Position numbers and translations under genes: made by a program. Below are positions 5,427 through 6,785 of a stretch of DNA of 6,785 nucleotides, in pieces (the stretch's first letter is position 1; each line of letters opens with the position of its first letter). This stretch comes from Oscillospiraceae bacterium (GTDB lineage: Bacteria; Bacillota; Clostridia; Oscillospirales; Ruminococcaceae): NCBI GenBank assembly GCA_017828835.1, contig JAGAEK010000051.1:1-6785 (forward strand). Direction: 5' to 3'. A model generated the notes under the pieces. That model ran no database searches, had not been told where the DNA came from, and was given only the letters and a program-made list of their open reading frames with translations.

Positions 5427-6632
5427 TTATTGCAACAACGCTCCATACAATATTACGAACGCGTTGAAAAAATTCATCTTTTCGACCCGCTCCGCCGCGT
5501 ATAAAATATACTCTCCTACCGTTTCTTCGCCCGATCTTACCGAGACTTTTCCTATCTTTTCGCCTTCCTTTACCGGCGCCTGAACGTTTTCGTCGCTTTC
5601 GATCTCAACCGTCAGCTCTTTTTCCTTCCCCTTCTTTACTATAAATTCTTCCGGCAGATCGTATTTACCTATCACACTGTCGCTGACCCCTCCGGTAACT
5701 TTGACGTAGACCGCGGTTTCGGATACGGGCGCTTTCGCAACGGTATAATTCGCAAAGGCATAATCCAGCAGCGTTCGCGCGGAGCCGAACTGATCGTCAC
5801 TGTTTCCCGCCCCGAGTACTACCGCGATGACGCCCAGCCCGTTTCTCTCAGCCGACGCCGCCAGACATTTTCCCGCGTCGTCGGTGGAACCGGTCTTCAG
5901 CCCCGTTGCGCCTTTGTAAAATCTTATGAGCTTATTCGTATTTACAAGCTGCGTTTTTCCGTCTCTGAGCGTGTTCATCCAGACGGTAGTATAATCTTTT
6001 ATCTTTTCGTGTTTCAGCAGTTCCGACGACATCTTCGCTATGTCCCGCGCCGACGAAAAATGTCCCTTGCTGTCAAGCCCCGACGCGTTCATAAAATTCG
6101 TGTTCGTCATACCGAGCTCTTTCGCCCTTTCGTTCATAAGACCCACAAACTCCTCCTCGCTGCCGGATACGTACTCCGCAAGAGCTACCGCCGCATCGTT
6201 CGCCGAACCTATCGCCGTCGCCTTCAAAAGCTCTTCGACACTCATAGTCTCTCCCGGTTCGAGCCATATCTGTGAGCCGCCCATCGAACAGGCGTGCTCC
6301 GACGCTGCTACCTCGTCGTTAAGCGAGATCTTTCCGCCGTCTATCGCCTCCATTACCAATAACATCGTCATGACCTTCGTTATCGACGCCGGTGCGAGCG
6401 GTTCGTCGGGATTTTTTTCATATAACACCGTTCCGCTCCCCTGCTCGATCAGTATCGCCGACTTTACCTTGAGCGTGTTCCCGAAACTTTCCGACGATAC
6501 CGCCGTCGTTTCTGTTTCGTTCTCCGGATTGTATTCACCGCCGGCGTATACTCTCTCTCCCGTCGACGCAATTATCGCAAAAAACGCGATCACTGCCGAA
6601 ATCACTCTTATGATTGCTCTCTTCTTTTTCAT
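5427..6632 (-). CDS. D-alanyl-D-alanine carboxypeptidase (PBP5/DacA-DacF family), secreted
   Basis: This low-molecular-weight penicillin-binding protein removes the terminal D-Ala from peptidoglycan pentapeptides outside the membrane and so limits cross-linking (peptidase S11). It is 401 aa. Residues 1-30 are a signal peptide: KKKR, a hydrophobic core at about 7-22, and a probable cut after VYA (28-30). An acidic T/S/E-rich linker follows to about 50. The catalytic motifs are complete: SITK at 83-86 (nucleophile S83, K86), SAN at 143-145 and KTG at 246-248. Residues about 300-381 fit the beta-rich PBP5 C-terminal domain. The last segment, NFFNAFVILYGALLQ (387-401), is hydrophobic or amphipathic and is probably the membrane anchor typical of this family. 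AAGGAGA lies about 8 nt before the ATG. The paralogue (dacA, dacB or dacF) cannot be told from the sequence, so no symbol is given. No clear terminator follows. Confidence 0.95.
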   Translation of the reverse strand: MKKKRAIIRVISAVIAFFAIIASTGERVYAGGEYNPENETETTAVSSESFGNTLKVKSAILIEQGSGTVLYEKNPDEPLAPASITKVMTMLLVMEAIDGGKISLNDEVAASEHACSMGGSQIWLEPGETMSVEELLKATAIGSANDAAVALAEYVSGSEEEFVGLMNERAKELGMTNTNFMNASGLDSKGHFSSARDIAKMSSELLKHEKIKDYTTVWMNTLRDGKTQLVNTNKLIRFYKGATGLKTGSTDDAGKCLAASAERNGLGVIAVVLGAGNSDDQFGSARTLLDYAFANYTVAKAPVSETAVYVKVTGGVSDSVIGKYDLPEEFIVKKGKEKELTVEIESDENVQAPVKEGEKIGKVSVRSGEETVGEYILYAAERVEKMNFFNAFVILYGALLQ

Positions 6633-6655
6633 GAAATTTCTCTCCTTATTTAAAT

Positions 6656-6671
6656 TCTCGAATTTGTCCGA
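6656..6671 (-). other. Small hairpin in the leader of the carboxypeptidase gene
   Basis: On the minus strand CUCGGA can pair with UUCGAG (6 bp including one G.U) around a CAAA loop. It lies about 10 nt upstream of the AAGGAGA site. No U-tract follows, so it is not a terminator. It may modestly affect mRNA stability or translation, or may be chance. Confidence 0.3.
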
Positions 6672-6683
6672 GTTTGTAAAATT

Positions 6684-6785
6684 CTATGCAAAAGTCTCCG
6701 ATAAAATGAAAAGTGTGCTCAATTTTACCTCCCCGTTCTCCTTTTTTCCGCTATATTTAACTAATTTTAAATATATCAGTCCGAA
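6684..6785 (-). CDS. Possible C-terminal end of an upstream gene (33 codons, low confidence)
   Basis: The minus strand is open from the right edge to a TAG at 6684-6686, giving a 33-residue tail that includes KKENGEVKLSTLFILSE. The other two minus-strand frames stop within 10 codons of the edge. The stop would fall 51 nt before the carboxypeptidase ATG, a normal operon gap. I recognise no family, the stretch is AT-rich, and an open frame of this length could occur by chance. If it is not coding, the 153-nt region 6633-6785 holds only the Shine-Dalgarno and the small hairpin, with no convincing promoter. Confidence 0.3.
   Translation of the reverse strand, partial: FGLIYLKLVKYSGKKENGEVKLSTLFILSETFA

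Noticed and set aside
6073..6267. Minus-strand 64-codon frame inside the carboxypeptidase gene
   Set aside because: An out-of-frame overlap within a catalytically complete gene; Arg/Gly-rich shadow with no support.
6631..6785. Plus-strand frame from an ATG at 6631, open for 51 codons to the window edge
   Set aside because: It has no Shine-Dalgarno and overlaps the carboxypeptidase start codon and its ribosome binding site on the other strand; Phe/Lys/Ser-rich AT-driven sequence with no recognised family.
1..6785. CRISPR array, mobile element, prophage or defence system
   Set aside because: No direct-repeat/spacer pattern, transposase, integrase or terminal inverted repeats were seen, and every gene is housekeeping-like or an isolated orphan.

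Overview
The window looks like chromosomal housekeeping sequence from a low-to-moderate GC, Gram-positive anaerobe of the Clostridia type. The pointers are a Firmicutes-length glucose-6-phosphate isomerase (445 aa), a yceD-rpmF pair, a DUF512 radical SAM protein, a short (type II length) meso-diaminopimelate D-dehydrogenase, strong Shine-Dalgarno sites and consensus sigma-A promoters. A meso-DAP dehydrogenase together with a PBP5-type carboxypeptidase suggests a cell wall with meso-DAP-containing peptidoglycan. The species cannot be named from this sequence.

All credible genes lie on the minus strand, so transcription runs from high to low coordinates. In that order they are: a possible C-terminal scrap of an upstream gene at the right edge (6684-6785, weak); a secreted D-alanyl-D-alanine carboxypeptidase (5427-6632); an AT-rich gap with a promoter and a palindrome; pgi (3954-5291); a small P-loop ATPase-like protein of unknown function (3480-3890); a terminator-like hairpin followed directly by a promoter; ddh (2460-3356); a cytosolic TIM-barrel glycoside-hydrolase-like protein (1206-2432); a perfect-consensus promoter; a YceD/DUF177 protein (630-1124); rpmF for ribosomal protein L32 (416-601); a GAGA-tetraloop hairpin; and the 5' third or so of a DUF512 radical SAM protein that leaves the window at base 1.

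Four transcription units are inferred: dacA-like alone or with upstream genes; pgi plus the P-loop gene; ddh plus the glycosidase-like gene (27-nt gap); and yceD-rpmF with possible read-through into the radical SAM gene. The themes are cell-wall precursor supply and remodelling (Ddh, carboxypeptidase), central sugar metabolism (Pgi) and ribosome assembly (YceD, L32). No mobile element, CRISPR array, tRNA, rRNA or phage gene was seen, and I do not see a complete novel system. The least explained items are the barrel protein that has a GH-A-like acid/base glutamate but no obvious beta-7 nucleophile, and the orphan P-loop protein.
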